From assembly GCA_902521615.1 (NCBI GenBank), contig CABYSJ010000003.1, forward strand, positions 1 through 64,000: 64,000 nt of DNA. Reading direction: 5' to 3'. Within the stretch, counting starts at the first letter, position 1, and every line of letters begins with the position of its first letter. This DNA is from an uncultured Pelagibacteraceae bacterium. GTDB lineage: Bacteria > Pseudomonadota > Alphaproteobacteria > Pelagibacterales > Pelagibacteraceae. Below the pieces are notes generated by a model that did not search any database, was not told the DNA's origin, and was given only the letters and a program-made list of their open reading frames with translations. The translations under genes were made by a program, and so were the position numbers. Below are positions 25,101 through 34,786 of this stretch, one piece after another.

Positions 25101-25604
25101 ATGAATATTATAATTTATACAGTATTAATTTTAGCAGGTTTATATTTTTTACTAAGATTTTTAACTGGAGTTGCATCAAAAAAAATATCCAAGGGTTTAA
25201 GAATTTTATTATTTCTAATATTGGCTGTTTTTGCAATATTATTTGCAATAGGGGGAAAAGTTTTATTAACTTTACCTTTCACACTTGCAAGTTTAGCGCT
25301 TTTAAAATTAAAGGGTCTTTCCATTTTTCAATTAATTTCTCTGTATAGATTAATTCAAACTTTGAGAAATTCTGGAAGGTTTTCTTTTAACAATCAAAAT
25401 CCCTCTAATTTAAGGACTATGTCAACCCAAGAAGCATATAGAATTTTAAATTTAAATCCTTCTAAAAGTTTAACAAAAGAGGAAGTAAATAAAGCATACA
25501 TTAAAATACAAAAAAAAATACATCCAGATATTTCTCCAGAAACATCAAGACTGTCTTCCTTGGTGAATGAAGCAAAAGAAATTGTTTTAAGAGATATAGG
25601 TTAA
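25101..25604 (+). CDS. Membrane-anchored J-domain protein (TIM14/Pam18-like)
   Basis: 167 residues counted from the ATG at 25101, chosen because it has a GGAAA ribosome binding site and a membrane helix starts at once; a longer frame from 25071 would overlap the divergent oligopeptidase start. Two to three membrane helices (about 2-20, 35-65) precede a linker and a C-terminal J domain (about 106-167) with the HPD motif at 141-143 and NEAKEIV. The layout resembles mitochondrial TIM14 and its alphaproteobacterial relatives. It should recruit DnaK to the membrane. Confidence 0.83.
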   Translation: MNIIIYTVLILAGLYFLLRFLTGVASKKISKGLRILLFLILAVFAILFAIGGKVLLTLPFTLASLALLKLKGLSIFQLISLYRLIQTLRNSGRFSFNNQNPSNLRTMSTQEAYRILNLNPSKSLTKEEVNKAYIKIQKKIHPDISPETSRLSSLVNEAKEIVLRDIG

Positions 25605-25649
25605 TTTATTTAATCTTTACTAAATTTAATTTTTATATAAATTTTAAGT

Positions 25650-26534
25650 ATGAATAATATTAAAGGAATATACGCTGCATCAATGTCAATATTAAATGAA
25701 AATTTGACATTAAATATTGGTAAAACAATAGAGCATGCAGAGATGGTTATTGACAATGGATGTCATGGAGCTGCAATTTTTGGAAGTACCGGGCAGGCAC
25801 AACTTATTCCTATTTCAGAAAAAATTAATTTATTAAATAAACTTGCTACAAATAAATACAAAGATAAATATTTAATTGGAACTGGCCTTAATTCATTAGG
25901 AGATACAATAAATCTAATGAGAGTAGCCAAATCATTAAATTTTGAAAAATTCTTAATTATGCCTCCTGCTTATTATTTGTATGGAGACAGTGAAGTAATC
26001 GATTTTTATAGCAAAATTGTTGAGGCAATTCCTGAAAGTAAAATTATCCTTTATAATTTTGAAAAATTATGTGGATATAAATTTAGTATAGAATGTGTCA
26101 AAGAACTTGTGAAAAGATTTCCAAATCAAATAGTTGGAGTAAAAGATAGTTCTTATAATCTTTTTGAGAATTTAAAGTTAGACAATTTTTCTGTTATGCC
26201 TGGCTCTGAATCAAAGTTACTAAAAGGACTTGAGCTAGGATGCTCTGGCATAATTACAGCTACATGCAATGCTACAGCAGGATTAGCAAGAAAAGTTTAT
26301 GATGATTTTAGCAAGGGTACACCCCAAACAGTTAATGAAAAACTTTGTGAAGTTAGAGGTGAGTTTGAAAAGTATAATCTTATCTCTGGGCTTCATACTT
26401 TTTATAAAAAAAAGGAAAATATCTACGAAAATTTATTACCTCCTTTAAGAGTTTTAGATGCTAAACGTGAAAAAGAACTTATTAGCAATTTAGAAAAACT
26501 TAACTTTTCAATTAAATCTTTAATGGCAGCATAA
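25650..26534 (+). CDS. Dihydrodipicolinate synthase / N-acetylneuraminate lyase family aldolase
   Basis: 294 residues of the DapA-like TIM barrel. The Schiff-base lysine is K165 in VGVKDSS, the partner tyrosine is Y135 (ILYN), and the substrate loop FGSTGQ (44-49) replaces the GTTGE of true DapA. That altered loop, and the absence of lysine-pathway neighbours, argue against dihydrodipicolinate synthesis. It is more likely an aldolase or dehydratase for a keto acid. It is followed after 1 base by a cyclopropane fatty acid synthase gene, but no shared pathway is evident. Confidence 0.78.
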   Translation: MNNIKGIYAASMSILNENLTLNIGKTIEHAEMVIDNGCHGAAIFGSTGQAQLIPISEKINLLNKLATNKYKDKYLIGTGLNSLGDTINLMRVAKSLNFEKFLIMPPAYYLYGDSEVIDFYSKIVEAIPESKIILYNFEKLCGYKFSIECVKELVKRFPNQIVGVKDSSYNLFENLKLDNFSVMPGSESKLLKGLELGCSGIITATCNATAGLARKVYDDFSKGTPQTVNEKLCEVRGEFEKYNLISGLHTFYKKKENIYENLLPPLRVLDAKREKELISNLEKLNFSIKSLMAA

Positions 26535-26535
26535 A

Positions 26536-27726
26536 ATGCAATTAGCAAGATTCCTAAATAGTGTTTTTAAGAAAGATGGATTTATATTAGTGGATGCTAA
26601 TTCTAAAAATTACATTATTGGAAATCCCAAAAGTGACAATCCCATTAAAGTTAAAATTTTAAACAAAAATCTTCATTATAAGCTGTTATTTCATCCAGAT
26701 CTTTATTTTGGAGAAGCTTATACGGATGGTGAGATAGTTATTGAAAATGGAAGCCTTACTGATTTTCTAGATTTATCATTAATGAATTTTGGAAGAGGGG
26801 ATTTAAATTTTTTTAGTTATTTTATCAATAGATTGAGGGGTACTTATAGATACTTAACTAATTTCAATTTTATTAAAAAATCAAAAATGAATGTTTCGCA
26901 TCACTACGATATCTCAGATGATCTTTATGACTTGTTTCTAGATCCTAAAAGACAATACTCTTGTGCTTATTTTAAAAGCGAGACTGACAGTTTAGAAACT
27001 GCACAAAACAACAAAATTCAACATATAATTAAAAAATTAAATATAAAACCAAATCAAAAGGTCTTAGATATAGGATGCGGATGGGGTTCACTAGCTATAG
27101 ATATTGCTAAAAGCGCAAATTGTGAGGTTACAGGAATAACACTCTCAGAAAACCAATTTAATTATTGTAAAAAAAAAGCGAAGGAACTTAATTTAGAAAA
27201 TCAATTAAATTTTAAATTAATGGATTATAGAGAACTTAATGAAAAGTTTGACAGAATAGTTAGCGTTGGAATGTTTGAACATGTTGGTAGAAAATTTTAT
27301 AAAAAATTTTTTTCACAAGTTGAAAAATTATTAAAAGATGATGGTGTATCTTTAATTCATACTATTGGATCAGTAAATCCACCAAGGGATCCACACCCAT
27401 GGATTACGAAGTATATATTTCCAGGTGGTTACACTCCAAGCTTGAGTGAAGTTACAACGCCAATAGAAAAAGCAGGTTTAATCGTTGCAGATATTGAGGT
27501 TTTGAGGATGCATTATTCACATACCCTAAGACATTGGAAAGAAAATTGCCTTAAAAATAAAGAGAAAATAATTCAAATGTTTGACGAAAGATTTTTCAGA
27601 ATGTGGGAATTTTATCTTGCGGGCTGTGAGATGGCATTTAAATGGGGCGATCAAGTTGTATATCAATTTCAATTAACAAAAGATTATTCATCAACTCCAG
27701 TTACAAGAGACTATATTTATCAATAA
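26536..27726 (+). CDS. Cyclopropane-fatty-acyl-phospholipid synthase family methyltransferase
   Basis: 396 residues. The N-terminal lipid-binding region precedes HHYDISDDLYDLFLD (122-136) and YSCAYF, both hallmarks of Cfa enzymes. The SAM-binding glycine loop is VLDIGCGWGS (176-185), and the active-site region MFEHVG is present. It adds a methylene bridge from S-adenosylmethionine to unsaturated phospholipid chains at the inner membrane. It is co-directional with the aldolase gene upstream and a Lys-rich protein gene downstream. Confidence 0.88.
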   Translation: MQLARFLNSVFKKDGFILVDANSKNYIIGNPKSDNPIKVKILNKNLHYKLLFHPDLYFGEAYTDGEIVIENGSLTDFLDLSLMNFGRGDLNFFSYFINRLRGTYRYLTNFNFIKKSKMNVSHHYDISDDLYDLFLDPKRQYSCAYFKSETDSLETAQNNKIQHIIKKLNIKPNQKVLDIGCGWGSLAIDIAKSANCEVTGITLSENQFNYCKKKAKELNLENQLNFKLMDYRELNEKFDRIVSVGMFEHVGRKFYKKFFSQVEKLLKDDGVSLIHTIGSVNPPRDPHPWITKYIFPGGYTPSLSEVTTPIEKAGLIVADIEVLRMHYSHTLRHWKENCLKNKEKIIQMFDERFFRMWEFYLAGCEMAFKWGDQVVYQFQLTKDYSSTPVTRDYIYQ

Positions 27727-27754
27727 ATTATTGATAGATATTAATTTCCTTAAA

Positions 27755-28948
27755 ATGAAAAAAAAGAAAAAAAAGCTAAAAAAAAACGTTTCTAAAAACA
27801 AAAATAAACGAAAAACTAAAAAAATTTTTAAAAAATCAAAAAAAAGAAATGAAAAAAAAACAAAAGTAACACGAAAAAAAATTCCAAAAAAAAGTAAAAT
27901 TAAAAAAACAAAAAAAGTAATAAAAAAATTTAAATCAATTAAACCAAAGCAAACAGGTTTTCTTTTAAAGTTAATAAATTTTCAAAATTCTTTAAAACCC
28001 GAAATAAAGTTTAAAATAAATTTTGGTTTTGAAAAATATATTCAAGCATTTTTTGATAAAATAGCAGATACAATTTCTCAATACAGAGTGCTTAAAAAGG
28101 ATGAAGCAAGAAGGTTAAAATTAGAAAAACAAGAAAAAGAGAGATCAGAAAAGATTGAAATAGCAAAAGAAAAACAAAAAGAGGCTGAATTAAAGGTAAA
28201 ATTAAAAGAACAGGCTCTAAAAGATGAAATTAGGTTAGAAAAACAAAGAACAAAAGAAATAAAATTATTTTTAAGAAAAGAACAAGCTCTTTTAAGAATT
28301 GAACAAGCAGAAAAACAAAAGAAATTTTTACAACAATTAAAATTAGATAAGCAAATTGAAAAATTTAGAGTTAGAGAGGTTAAAGAATTAGAGAAATTAG
28401 AAAAAATTTCTTTAAGAGAAAAGAGAGAGGATTATGCTGGCTTACAACAAAGAATAGAAAAACTTAAAGAAAAATACCGAATTATTAGAGATCAAAAGAT
28501 TAGGGAAAGAGTAGAGGCCTTAGGAGTAAAAATTCAAGGCGACGAAGATAGAGAAACACTTTTACAAAAAGAAAAAGAATATACTTTAGCTAGACAAAAA
28601 ATTGAGTTTGCTCTCGAAAGTTTTTACAGAAGTGCTAGTAGTTTAGTCTTTCAGTTAAACAAAAGACACATAACAAGACATATGTCTATCTTTAGATGTA
28701 TAGACAGAAGATTTGAAACAGGAGAAATATTTGTTAAATGGGATGAAGCCTCAGATGATGAATGGTTATTATTAATTTATATAAAAAATAATTCACCAGA
28801 TGAAGGAATAGTTATTGAAGACAAAACTAATCCAGAAAAAAATATTTCTCATGAGTTTAAAAATAATGAAATATTTAAGGCCTCAGATACCATGGTTGAT
28901 GCTCTTACACAGTTAATCGCAAGAAAAAGAGCCAAAAATATCAATTAA
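27755..28948 (+). CDS. Hypothetical protein: Lys-rich N-terminus and long coiled coil
   Basis: 397 residues from the ATG at 27755; an in-frame TTG 24 bases upstream gives a longer but less likely start. Residues 1-70 are dominated by lysine and encoded by long A runs. Residues about 115-300 form charged heptad-like helices rich in Glu, Lys, Gln and Arg, a probable coiled coil. The last 100 residues are globular-looking, with NKRHITRHMSIFRCIDRRFE, KWDEASDDEWLLLIYIK and ALTQLIARKRA. I do not recognise the family. The basic tail suggests nucleic acid or membrane-surface binding. Confidence 0.7.
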   Translation: MKKKKKKLKKNVSKNKNKRKTKKIFKKSKKRNEKKTKVTRKKIPKKSKIKKTKKVIKKFKSIKPKQTGFLLKLINFQNSLKPEIKFKINFGFEKYIQAFFDKIADTISQYRVLKKDEARRLKLEKQEKERSEKIEIAKEKQKEAELKVKLKEQALKDEIRLEKQRTKEIKLFLRKEQALLRIEQAEKQKKFLQQLKLDKQIEKFRVREVKELEKLEKISLREKREDYAGLQQRIEKLKEKYRIIRDQKIRERVEALGVKIQGDEDRETLLQKEKEYTLARQKIEFALESFYRSASSLVFQLNKRHITRHMSIFRCIDRRFETGEIFVKWDEASDDEWLLLIYIKNNSPDEGIVIEDKTNPEKNISHEFKNNEIFKASDTMVDALTQLIARKRAKNIN

Positions 28949-28978
28949 ATTATCATACATAATTAAGTACTATTAAGA

Positions 28979-29272
28979 ATGTTACTTTCTTCAATACTAA
29001 TGATTATTTTGTATCTAGTATTAAAATATGTTCTTGCATGGATAAGGTATTTTAACAGTCTCGACTCTAGATTAGGCCAATCTACATGGCGATGGAGTTA
29101 TGACTATCCCGTAGTTGGTGAAAGGGATATTTCAGATTTAGATGATAAAACTTTTGTTAGACTAAGGAGAAAAAGAAATAGAGTTATAACTCTTATGTAT
29201 TCAATTTTATTAATTATGTTTTTATTATCTATGTCTTTACTCAGTGAATTTTTAATATTTTTTTTAACTTAG
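28979..29272 (+). CDS. Small two-helix membrane protein, unknown function
   Basis: 97 residues with hydrophobic helices at about 3-22 and 70-95 around a polar centre (LGQSTWRWSYDYPVVGERDISDLDD in two parts). I do not recognise it. It follows the Lys-rich coiled-coil gene by 30 bases in the same direction. Its 3' end overlaps the convergent DCC-family gene by 9 bases. Confidence 0.6.
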   Translation: MLLSSILMIILYLVLKYVLAWIRYFNSLDSRLGQSTWRWSYDYPVVGERDISDLDDKTFVRLRRKRNRVITLMYSILLIMFLLSMSLLSEFLIFFLT

Positions 29273-29617
29273 TTTTTTAAGTTGTTTTTTATTTTTTAAA
29301 TATAAAAAAAAGGCAATTATTTCATACCCATATTTAAAGATTGTGAAAATTATTGGTAGTTTGAAAAATTTATATAAAAATTTATATTTAGGAATTTTTT
29401 TCCAAACATAAAGAAATGCCTCCGCACCTTCAATAATTTTACCATTCTCCTTGACATGCAATCTTCTTAATAATTCTTTATCATTTCTAGATGTTTCTTT
29501 CTCAGCATCTGAATTATTTGTTATATCTATCCAGTCAATATCTTTGATATTTTCTTTTTTATATAAGTTAATTTCTGATCTACAGATTTTACAAGAGTTA
29601 TTAAAAAATACTTTCAT
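29264..29617 (-). CDS. DCC-family thiol-disulfide oxidoreductase-like protein (DUF393)
   Basis: 117 residues. The N-terminus has a thioredoxin-like strand followed by C9-K-I-C12 (NNSCKICRSEI), the CxxC that replaces the DxxCC of the classical DCC motif. DWIDI and GAEAFLYVWKKIPKYKFL, with a C-terminal amphipathic/hydrophobic helix, are typical of DUF393. A redox role is assumed for the family but not proven. It overlaps the upstream membrane protein gene end-to-end and is divergent from tldD. Confidence 0.8.
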   Translation of the reverse strand: MKVFFNNSCKICRSEINLYKKENIKDIDWIDITNNSDAEKETSRNDKELLRRLHVKENGKIIEGAEAFLYVWKKIPKYKFLYKFFKLPIIFTIFKYGYEIIAFFLYLKNKKQLKKLS

Positions 29618-29702
29618 TTAACAATAATTAACTTTTAGTAATAAATTGTACATGCGTAAAATGATCAGTTGAAAATTATCAACAAACCACTATTTAAGAT
29701 GA

Positions 29703-31115
29703 ATGAGTAATTTCTTTAACAAATCTGATTTAACAAGACAAGATGCAGATAAAATAGTATCTGAAACACTAAATAATTGTGATGATGGTGAGCTTTATTT
29801 AGAGGAGTCAAAATCAGAGTCAATTGTTTTAGATGATAATAAAATAAAAAGCTCAAACTATAGTTCTGATTTAGGATTTGGCTTCAGAGCTATCTCAAAC
29901 GAGGTTGTTGCTTATTCATATTCTAACGAAATATCAAAAGATTCATTAAAAAATTCCTCAGAAAATCTTAAATCAACTCTTAAATCAATTAAAGGCACAT
30001 ATAATCATGAAATTCCAAAATCTAATAAAAAATTTTATGAAGATATTAATCCAATTGAACAAAAATCTTTAGACTCGAAATTAGAAGTTTTAAATAAAGT
30101 AAATGATTTTTTAAGAAAAAAAGATGGATCAGTAAAACAAGTGACTGCTAGTTTTGCTGGTGAGCAAAAATCAATTGAAATTATTCGATCAGGTGGAGAA
30201 GCACTTACCGATGTACGTCCATTAATTAGATTTAATGTCTCTGTAATGTTGGAAAAAAATGGAAGAAAAGAAACTGGAGTATATGGAATTGGTGGCAGAC
30301 AATCTTATGACGATTATTTAAAAAATGATAATTGGAAAAATGTTTGTGAAGAGGCTTTTAGAATTGCATCAGTAAATTTAGAAAGCAAACCAGCACCTGC
30401 TGGTGAGATGAAAGTAGTCTTAGGACCTGGTTGGCCTGCTATATTAATTCATGAAGCAATTGGTCATGGTCTAGAAGGAGATTTTAATAGAAAAAAAACA
30501 TCAGCATTTCATGATCTTATTGGAGAAAAAGTTGCAAGTGAGGGAGTAACAATTGTTGATGATGGTACGATAGATAATAGAAGAGGCAGTTTAACTATTG
30601 ATGATGAGGGAACGCCAACTGAGCGAACAGTTTTAATTGAAAATGGTATTCTCAAAAATTTTATGCAAGATAGACACAATGCAAGATTAATGAATACAAG
30701 ATCTACCGGATCTGGAAGAAGAGAAAATTATAGACATATTGTTTTGCCAAGAATGAGAAACACAATGATGTTAAGTGGCAATCAAACTCAAGATGAAATG
30801 ATCAAATCTGTTGATAAAGGAATTTTTGCAGTAAGTTTTGGAGGTGGTCAGGTAGATATTACTTCTGGAAAATTTGTATTTAATTGTACTGAAGCTTACG
30901 AAATTAATAATGGTAAAATTGGATCTCCAATTAAAGGCGCAACACTTATTGGTGATGGACCATCAATACTTAAAGAAGTATCGATGGTAGGAAATGATAT
31001 GATGTTAGACCCAGGCATAGGAACTTGTGGAAAAGCAGGACAAGGAGTTCCGGTGGGTGTTGCTCAACCTTCAATTTTGATCGATAAAATGACAGTTGGT
31101 GGAACAAAACTTTAA
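29703..31115 (+). CDS. tldD: Metalloprotease subunit TldD
   Basis: 470 residues of the TldD/PmbA family with the zinc-binding HExxxH motif, H250-E-A-I-G-H255, which marks the catalytic TldD subunit. The C-terminus has GKAGQGVPVGVAQPSILI. TldD and TldE form a heterodimeric protease that degrades unfolded peptides and, in some bacteria, matures ribosomally made peptides. It is followed after 2 bases by its partner tldE. No peptide precursor or modification gene is evident nearby, so a housekeeping role is the simplest reading. Confidence 0.94.
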   Translation: MSNFFNKSDLTRQDADKIVSETLNNCDDGELYLEESKSESIVLDDNKIKSSNYSSDLGFGFRAISNEVVAYSYSNEISKDSLKNSSENLKSTLKSIKGTYNHEIPKSNKKFYEDINPIEQKSLDSKLEVLNKVNDFLRKKDGSVKQVTASFAGEQKSIEIIRSGGEALTDVRPLIRFNVSVMLEKNGRKETGVYGIGGRQSYDDYLKNDNWKNVCEEAFRIASVNLESKPAPAGEMKVVLGPGWPAILIHEAIGHGLEGDFNRKKTSAFHDLIGEKVASEGVTIVDDGTIDNRRGSLTIDDEGTPTERTVLIENGILKNFMQDRHNARLMNTRSTGSGRRENYRHIVLPRMRNTMMLSGNQTQDEMIKSVDKGIFAVSFGGGQVDITSGKFVFNCTEAYEINNGKIGSPIKGATLIGDGPSILKEVSMVGNDMMLDPGIGTCGKAGQGVPVGVAQPSILIDKMTVGGTKL

Positions 31116-31117
31116 TT

Positions 31118-32434
31118 ATGGTTAAGGATCAAGAATTTCTAAAATCTAAAGCTTCATATTGTTTAGATTTGGCAAAAAAAATGGGAGCAACTGATGCCAG
31201 TGTTACAGTCGGTCACTCAATTTCAGAAACAGTTAACTTTAGAAATAAATCCTTAGAAGCCTCAGATAGATCAGATGGATTGGCATTAAGTATAGAAACT
31301 TATTTAGGTAAAAGAAGATCATCAATTTCATCATCAAATTTACTAGATGAAAATATAAAAACTTTAATTGAAAAGTGCTTTGAAACCACAAAAATTACAC
31401 CAGAGGATGAATTTAATTCTTTGCCTGACAAAAATTTATTAGCTAAACAAATTAGTAGTCTTAATTTGTATGATGAAACAAGATTTGAAAATGATAAAAA
31501 AATAAAATATTTAAATGATTTAGAGGAATCTGCTTCATCAGATAATCAAATCATAAATACAGAATCTAGTTTTACTGAAAATAAATCAAATTTTATATTA
31601 GCAAATAGTGACGGTTTTTGTGACGGCTATAAAACTTCCTCTTTTACTACTTCTTGTGTAACGGTTGCAAAAGATGAAAATAGCATGGAAAGAGACTATG
31701 AATTTTCTAGTAAACGTCATTTGTCTGATATTAAGCAAGCAATAGAACTCGGAAATAAAGCTGCCAAGCAAACTATTAGAAAATTGAGCCCTAAGAAAAT
31801 TGGAAGTGAAAAGATCAGCATAATTTTTGATAAAAGAATTTCAAAGGGAATGTTAAGTGTTTTTGCAAGTGCAATATCTGCCTCCGCAATTGCAAGAGGC
31901 ACTTCATTTTTAAAGGATAAAATTGATGAACAGGTTTTTGCTGATTCGATAAATGTAATTGATAAACCAGATATGATTAAAGGAATGGGTTCTCAAAATT
32001 TTGATTCAGAGGGTGTAAACTCAAACACATTACAACTTATAGAGAATGGAATACTTAAAAATTATCTTGTCGACACATACAATGGAAAAAAATTAAATTT
32101 AAAATCAAATGGAAGAAGTGGTGGAACTACCAATTTATATTTTGAAAAAGGAAATATAAGCTATGAGGATCTTATGAAAAAAGATTCAAGAAGTCTTTAT
32201 ATTACCGAAACTATTGGCCATGGTTCTAATATTGTAACCGGAGATTATTCAGTAGGTGCAACTGGTTTTTTAGTTGAAGATGGAGAATTTAAATATCCTG
32301 TTAATGAAATAACAATTGCTGGAAATTTTAAGGATATGTTCAAAAATATTATTTTAGCTAATGATTTAGAATTCGAATATTCAGTCAATTCACCAACTAT
32401 GATGATAGAAGGTATGACTGTTGCAGGAAAATGA
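31118..32434 (+). CDS. pmbA: Metalloprotease subunit TldE (PmbA)
   Basis: 438 residues of the same family as TldD but without the HExxxH motif, as expected for the non-catalytic TldE/PmbA partner. Recognisable segments are RSDGLALSIETYLGKRRSS, GSQNFDSEGV, NGRSGGTTNLYFE and SPTMMIEGMTVAGK. It shapes the substrate channel of the heterodimer. The ATG of the following FAD oxidoreductase overlaps its stop by 4 bases. Confidence 0.93.
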   Translation: MVKDQEFLKSKASYCLDLAKKMGATDASVTVGHSISETVNFRNKSLEASDRSDGLALSIETYLGKRRSSISSSNLLDENIKTLIEKCFETTKITPEDEFNSLPDKNLLAKQISSLNLYDETRFENDKKIKYLNDLEESASSDNQIINTESSFTENKSNFILANSDGFCDGYKTSSFTTSCVTVAKDENSMERDYEFSSKRHLSDIKQAIELGNKAAKQTIRKLSPKKIGSEKISIIFDKRISKGMLSVFASAISASAIARGTSFLKDKIDEQVFADSINVIDKPDMIKGMGSQNFDSEGVNSNTLQLIENGILKNYLVDTYNGKKLNLKSNGRSGGTTNLYFEKGNISYEDLMKKDSRSLYITETIGHGSNIVTGDYSVGATGFLVEDGEFKYPVNEITIAGNFKDMFKNIILANDLEFEYSVNSPTMMIEGMTVAGK

Positions 32435-33402
32435 GTAGTTATTGTGTAATTGGCTCTGGAATTTCTGGAGCAACAATAGCTAATTTGTTAAGTAAAAAAA
32501 ATTCTGTACACATTTATGATAAAGCTCGGGGCCCAGGTGGAAGATCTTCTTTTAAAAGATTAAATAAGACTAAAGGATTTGATCACGGGGCACAATATAT
32601 TTCTCCAAAAACAATTCAATTTAAAAAATTTATTACCAATTTATGTAAAAAAAAAATTCTAAAAAAATGGAGTGGCAAACATATTTTTTTAAACAAATTA
32701 AAAAAAGAAAATAAAAATCATGTTAAAATAATTGGCTGCAAGGGCAACAATGATATTAGCAAACATTTAATAAAGAATATAAATTGTAATTTTCAAAGTG
32801 AGTTAGAGAAGATTAAATTTGTAAACAAAAAATGGAAGCTAGTCTTTAAGAATAATAAAACAAAATATTATGATAAATTGGTATTAACTTGCCCATTCCC
32901 ACAATTAAAAAAATTATCAAAAAAATTTATTAAGGATTCATTCATTAAGCAAAAAATCAAAATGGATGCAAATATTACAGTCATGATCGAAATTAAAAAA
33001 ACAAATAAAAACATATCAAGTTATTTATTTAATGATAAAATTTTAGGCTGGGCGGCTAAAGAAAATAGTAAAAAAAGATTTAAAAGTAATAATGATTTAT
33101 GGACTTTACAAAGTACAAATTTATGGGCAAATAAAAAAATAAATAAAAATAGAGAAAATAAAGAAAAAAACTCAAAGATTTTAATTAATCAATTTTTTAA
33201 ACTTACTGGAATTAAAAAAACAAAAATAATAACTTCATTAAATCATGGTTGGAAATATTCCTCAAATTCTAGAGCCTTAAAAGTTAAAAGTTATTGGAAT
33301 AATAAATTAAATTTAGGAGTGTGTGCAGATTGGTTTGTAGGTCCTAGAGTAGAGGCCGGATGGATAAGTGCAAACGATCTTTTTAAAAAAATAAATAAAT
33401 AA
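32431..33402 (+). CDS. FAD-dependent oxidoreductase (renalase/COG3380-like)
   Basis: 323 residues. An N-terminal dinucleotide-binding fold has GSGISGATIANLL (7-19), then YDKARGPGGRSS, and FDHGAQYIS, the FAD-binding GGR arrangement of the amine-oxidase-like family. The C-terminal motif is CADWFVGPRVEAGWISANDL. The family is predicted to oxidise small NAD(P)H-related or amine compounds; the substrate is unknown. The protein is strongly Lys/Asn-rich. It is translationally coupled to tldE by a 4-base overlap. Confidence 0.8.
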   Translation: MSSYCVIGSGISGATIANLLSKKNSVHIYDKARGPGGRSSFKRLNKTKGFDHGAQYISPKTIQFKKFITNLCKKKILKKWSGKHIFLNKLKKENKNHVKIIGCKGNNDISKHLIKNINCNFQSELEKIKFVNKKWKLVFKNNKTKYYDKLVLTCPFPQLKKLSKKFIKDSFIKQKIKMDANITVMIEIKKTNKNISSYLFNDKILGWAAKENSKKRFKSNNDLWTLQSTNLWANKKINKNRENKEKNSKILINQFFKLTGIKKTKIITSLNHGWKYSSNSRALKVKSYWNNKLNLGVCADWFVGPRVEAGWISANDLFKKINK

Positions 33403-33404
33403 TT

Positions 33405-34085
33405 TTATTCAAGATTTTTTAAGCGATATTCCCAATTTCCCATTCTCTCATATGTAATTTTAACAATCACCGAAGTTTTTTTATCAAGCCAAATATCAAA
33501 ATTTAATTTTTTATCTTCAGGAAGAGACATATCTTTAGATGTAAGTTTGAAATGATCTGTTTCGTATTGTTTGCCATTAATTGAAATATTTTCCTTACCA
33601 ATAAAAGTAACTATTTGTTCTTTTATACTTCCAGAAATAGGACTTATTTGGCTTTCTGCTTGTAAAATTTTATGACTCCACCAATTTCCAATAATATTTT
33701 TAATAGAAGCTTCGCCTGAGTATGAAGATCCTTTGATGTCAAATTTCTTATTATTTTTATCAAGTTTTAAGTTTACAAATTTTTCTTTTTTATTTTGAAG
33801 CGTCTTTGATTGAAAAGATATTAAATTATCTTTTAAATAAATTTCTTCTCCATATCCCTCTACTTTAAATATTGTTGCAGATAGGAGTTTTACCTCAAAT
33901 TTATATTGATTTTTTACTATCGTTTTTTCACCATCTCTTTTAAAAAAATAATTGTTATACCCAATTACTTCATCATTTCTCAAGATCTCCATTTCTATTT
34001 TGTCAAATTTGTTATAATGACCAATATGAGCTAAAGAAATTGATGAGAAAAATGTTAAAAGTAAAATAATTGCAATCTTTTTCAT
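33405..34085 (-). CDS. Secreted protein of unknown function (DUF6134-like)
   Basis: 226 residues with a signal peptide (about 1-19, ending SLA) and an otherwise beta-rich sequence: DKIEMEILRNDEVIGYNNYFF, then NWWSHKIL in the centre and a final VKITYERMGNWEYRL. The pattern resembles DUF6134-type periplasmic proteins, with moderate confidence. It stands alone on the minus strand, converging on the FAD oxidoreductase with a 2-base gap, and its promoter region faces the YczE-like gene. Confidence 0.6.
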   Translation of the reverse strand: MKKIAIILLLTFFSSISLAHIGHYNKFDKIEMEILRNDEVIGYNNYFFKRDGEKTIVKNQYKFEVKLLSATIFKVEGYGEEIYLKDNLISFQSKTLQNKKEKFVNLKLDKNNKKFDIKGSSYSGEASIKNIIGNWWSHKILQAESQISPISGSIKEQIVTFIGKENISINGKQYETDHFKLTSKDMSLPEDKKLNFDIWLDKKTSVIVKITYERMGNWEYRLKNLE

Positions 34086-34138
34086 TTGCTGATTACAATA
34101 TTAGAATTTTTCATTAATAGATATAGCTTATTATAATT

Positions 34139-34786
34139 ATGTTTTTAAAAATAAAAAAAATTCCAAAAGTAAAATGGAGCTCAGAAAAACCATTTAATTT
34201 TAAACCAAAGTTTTCTACATTTTTTTTCTTATGTTTTGGTTTGTCTTTATTTGGATTAGGTGAAGGATTATTAATTGTTTCATTCACAGGAGCCTCTCCT
34301 TGGAGTGTTTTAGCCCAAGGTATTTCCTTAAATATTAATTTAAGTATTGGAACTATTACATTATTAATAAGTATTGCTGTTTTAATTTTATGGATCCCAC
34401 TCGGGCAAAAACCAGGGATGGGTACAATATTTAATGCTTTGATAATTGCAATTATGATTGATCTTTGTATCAAATATGTTCCAACACCATCAAATTATAT
34501 TTATCAATTAATTTTAGCTGTAATTTCTGTAATCTTGGTAGGAATAGGTGGGGGTATTTACTTAGTATCAAATTTAGGAGCCGGTCCTAGAGATGGGCTT
34601 ATGATAGGATTACAAAAAGTAACAAATTTTCCTATAGCCGTTGTAAGAGCAACTTTAGAAATTTCAGTTGTAAGTATTGGATGGTATTTAGGAGGAACAG
34701 TAGGGGTTGGAACTTTATTGTTCGCGTTTGGCATAGGTCCTTGCGTTGCTCTAGGACTTTATTTAGTTGATAAAACTTTTGATTAG
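34139..34786 (+). CDS. YczE/YyaS-like integral membrane protein
   Basis: 215 residues with five or six membrane helices. The conserved segments FTGASPWSVLAQGIS (about 43-57), GQKPGMGTIFNA, GAGPRDGLMIGL and GGTVGVGTLLFAFGIGP are characteristic of the YczE family of predicted transporters. The substrate is unknown. The 3' end overlaps the convergent typA gene by 4 bases. Confidence 0.78.
   Translation: MFLKIKKIPKVKWSSEKPFNFKPKFSTFFFLCFGLSLFGLGEGLLIVSFTGASPWSVLAQGISLNINLSIGTITLLISIAVLILWIPLGQKPGMGTIFNALIIAIMIDLCIKYVPTPSNYIYQLILAVISVILVGIGGGIYLVSNLGAGPRDGLMIGLQKVTNFPIAVVRATLEISVVSIGWYLGGTVGVGTLLFAFGIGPCVALGLYLVDKTFD

Noticed and set aside
29703-32434. TldD/TldE as part of a ribosomal peptide (RiPP) cluster
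   Set aside because: No precursor peptide, cyclodehydratase or exporter gene lies nearby; the pair is widespread as housekeeping.
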